Shown here: positions 14,519 to 15,919 of the stretch, piece after piece | Position numbering within the stretch: position 1 is the first letter of the stretch | How the letters are laid out: each line of letters starts with the position of its first letter | Source: Hyphomicrobium_A sp035517115 | Lineage (GTDB): Bacteria > Pseudomonadota > Alphaproteobacteria > Rhizobiales > Hyphomicrobiaceae | NCBI GenBank assembly: GCA_035517115.1 | Contig: DATIZL010000086.1 | Span: forward strand, 1 to 15,919 | Direction of reading: 5' to 3' | DNA: 15,919 nt | Notes under the pieces: model-generated | What the model was told of the DNA's origin: nothing | Seen by the model: only the letters and a program-made list of their open reading frames with translations | The model's database searches: none | Translations under genes and position numbers: made by a program

Positions 14519-15919
14519 CTATTTCTCGGCGCGCTCGTGCTTGTCGGCGATGAAGCGGTCGAGCAGCCGCACACCCCAGCCCGATCCCCAGCTCGGGTTG
14601 ATCTCCGATTTGGGGGCATCCATCGCCGTGCCGGCGAGATCGATGTGCGCCCAGGGCGTGTCCTTCACGAAGTACTTGAGGAACGCCGCCGCCGTGCAGG
14701 CCCCGGCCCAGCGCCCGCCGATGTTCTTGATGTCGGCGTTCTTGGACTCGATCATCTTGTCGTAGGCTTTGTCGAGAGGCATGCGCCAGACCTTCTCACC
14801 CGTCACCGAGGCCGCTTCCAAGAGATCGTGCGCGAGCTTCTCGTCGTTGGCGAAGAGACCAGCATACTCCTTGCCGAGCGCGACCATGATCGCGCCGGTG
14901 AGCGTCGCGAGGTCGATGATGAGGCGCGGCTTGAAGCGCTCCTGCGCGTAGGAGATGAGGTCGGCGAGCACCAGCCGCCCCTCCGCGTCCGTGTTGAGGA
15001 TCTCCACCGTCTGCCCCGAGTAGGCCTTGACGATATCGCCCGGGCGCGTTGCCGATCCCGATGGCATGTTCTCCACGAGCCCGATGAGCCCCACCACGTT
15101 CACGTTCGCCTTGCGCTCGGCGAGTGCGCGCATCAGCCCCACCACCGCGGCGGCGCCGCCCATGTCGCCCTTCATGTCCTCCATGCCGGCCGCGGGCTTG
15201 ATGGAGATGCCGCCGGTGTCGAATACGACCCCCTTGCCGATGAACGCGAGCGGCCTTGCCCGCTTCGATTTCGCGCCGTGCCACTGCAGGACGGCGACGC
15301 GCGCAGGCCGCACGCTGCCCTGCGCTACCGCGAGCAGCGCGCCCATCTTGAGCTTCTCGATCTCGGCGGCATCGAGGATTTCGACCTCCACGCCCGCCTT
15401 CTCCAGCTCGCGCGCGCGCTCGGCGAACTCGATGGGCCCCAGCACGTTGGCCGGCTCGTTGACGAGGTCGCGCGCGATCGTGATGCCGTTGGCGACCGCC
15501 AGATGCCGCGCGAAGGCCGCGCGCGCCTTGTCGGGATCGGCGCAGTGAATGACGAGCTTCTGCAGCGCATCCGGCTCGGCTGGCTCGTCGTCCTGCTTTT
15601 GCTTGGTCAGATACTTGCGGAACTCATAGTGGCGCAGGAGCGCACCGAAGCCGATGAGCGCCGCGATCGCCTCGGGGCGGGTGCCGCCGGTGTCGGCGGC
15701 CTCGGCGATGATGCTCGCGCTCTTGGTCTTGCGCGCCGAGATCGCTCCCGCCGCCGAGCCGCCGGTGAGCGTCCAGTCGTTCTCCTTGAGATCCGCGCCT
15801 TTGCCCGTTCCGAGCAGCACGAGCCGGCTGACCCCGATGCGCGGCGGCGCTAAGAGTTCGACCGTGCTCTTGCGTTTGCCCTTGAACTGCGCGGCCTCGG
15901 CCGCCTTGGCGAGTGCACC
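14519..15919 (-). CDS. pepA: Leucyl aminopeptidase PepA (M17), 5' end beyond window
   Basis: The frame stays open to the right edge. It contributes 33 codons beyond a GTG at 15820 that is internal (it reads RLVLLGTG), so 466 residues are seen and about 30 are missing. The N-terminal domain ends at about ARHLAVANGITIARDLVNEPAN. The catalytic domain has the di-metal site: GKGVVFDTGGISIKP and MKGDMGGAAAVVGLM (about 15140-15245), then the M17 signature NTDAEGRL (14972-14995). The C-terminus has WAHIDLAGTAM and the WGVRLLDRFI tail. The family is a hexameric, two-metal cytosolic exopeptidase removing N-terminal residues, and in some bacteria a DNA-binding protein. All visible catalytic motifs are intact. 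It converges on the membrane-protein gene; a hairpin lies 16 bp past its stop. Confidence 0.95.
   Translation of the reverse strand, partial: GALAKAAEAAQFKGKRKSTVELLAPPRIGVSRLVLLGTGKGADLKENDWTLTGGSAAGAISARKTKSASIIAEAADTGGTRPEAIAALIGFGALLRHYEFRKYLTKQKQDDEPAEPDALQKLVIHCADPDKARAAFARHLAVANGITIARDLVNEPANVLGPIEFAERARELEKAGVEVEILDAAEIEKLKMGALLAVAQGSVRPARVAVLQWHGAKSKRARPLAFIGKGVVFDTGGISIKPAAGMEDMKGDMGGAAAVVGLMRALAERKANVNVVGLIGLVENMPSGSATRPGDIVKAYSGQTVEILNTDAEGRLVLADLISYAQERFKPRLIIDLATLTGAIMVALGKEYAGLFANDEKLAHDLLEAASVTGEKVWRMPLDKAYDKMIESKNADIKNIGGRWAGACTAAAFLKYFVKDTPWAHIDLAGTAMDAPKSEINPSWGSGWGVRLLDRFIADKHERAEK

Noticed and set aside
14519..15820. Reading pepA as complete from the GTG at 15820.
   Set aside because: The upstream 33 codons continue in frame with typical PepA N-terminal sequence, so the gene is truncated by the window edge.

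Overview
The window reads as a piece of an alphaproteobacterial chromosome, most likely order Hyphomicrobiales (Rhizobiales). The base composition is high-GC, and the gene order ispD(F) / dusB(nifR3)-ntrB-ntrC-ntrY-ntrX-dat-hfq-hflX ... mazG is the classical nitrogen-regulation neighbourhood of that group. A genus cannot be named from the sequence. I see no mobile element, CRISPR array, rRNA or tRNA, and essentially all the DNA is host-like and gene-dense.

Layout. Positions 1-247 (minus) hold the start of an IspD or IspDF isoprenoid gene that runs off the left edge. A 177-bp divergent control region (248-424) separates it from a plus-strand block. The block is dusB (425-1426), ntrB (1423-2574, overlapping dusB by an ATGA) and ntrC (2578-4026). 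After a 240-bp gap with hairpins come ntrY (4267-6570), ntrX (6596-7993) and a class IV (D-amino acid type) aminotransferase (8036-8899). A 139-bp AT-rich leader then precedes hfq (9039-9284) and hflX (9368-10708). The right third is mixed. It has a periplasmic four-EF-hand protein (minus, 10761-11162), a 353-bp region with no convincing gene, mazG (minus, 11516-12316) and a DUF2306-like membrane protein (minus, 12363-13025). These are followed by a divergent small exported four-cysteine protein (13051-13536), an unrecognised polytopic membrane protein (13648-14403) and a 5'-truncated leucyl aminopeptidase pepA (minus, 14519-15919).

How the genes fit together. NtrB/NtrC and NtrY/NtrX are two paralogous sensor kinase / response regulator pairs. 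NtrB is soluble with a PAS domain; NtrY is membrane-anchored with HAMP and PAS. NtrC carries an intact GAFTGA sigma-54 contact loop. NtrX keeps the Walker motifs but has lost GAFTGA, so it is expected to act without sigma-54 activation. DusB modifies tRNA and by its overlap is translated with ntrB. Hfq and HflX add RNA-level and ribosome-level control downstream.

The most interesting non-coding signals follow. (i) Upstream of dusB-ntrBC, a sigma-70-like promoter abuts a near-consensus NtrC dyad, followed by a perfect hairpin, which suggests NtrC autoregulation. (ii) A 7-bp inverted repeat brackets the AT-rich stretch upstream of hfq. (iii) A perfect 16-bp AT-rich palindrome and a separate 9-bp-stem hairpin lie between the convergent membrane-protein and pepA genes. 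(iv) A 26-bp dyad lies just upstream of the EF-hand gene. No wholly novel multigene system is evident.
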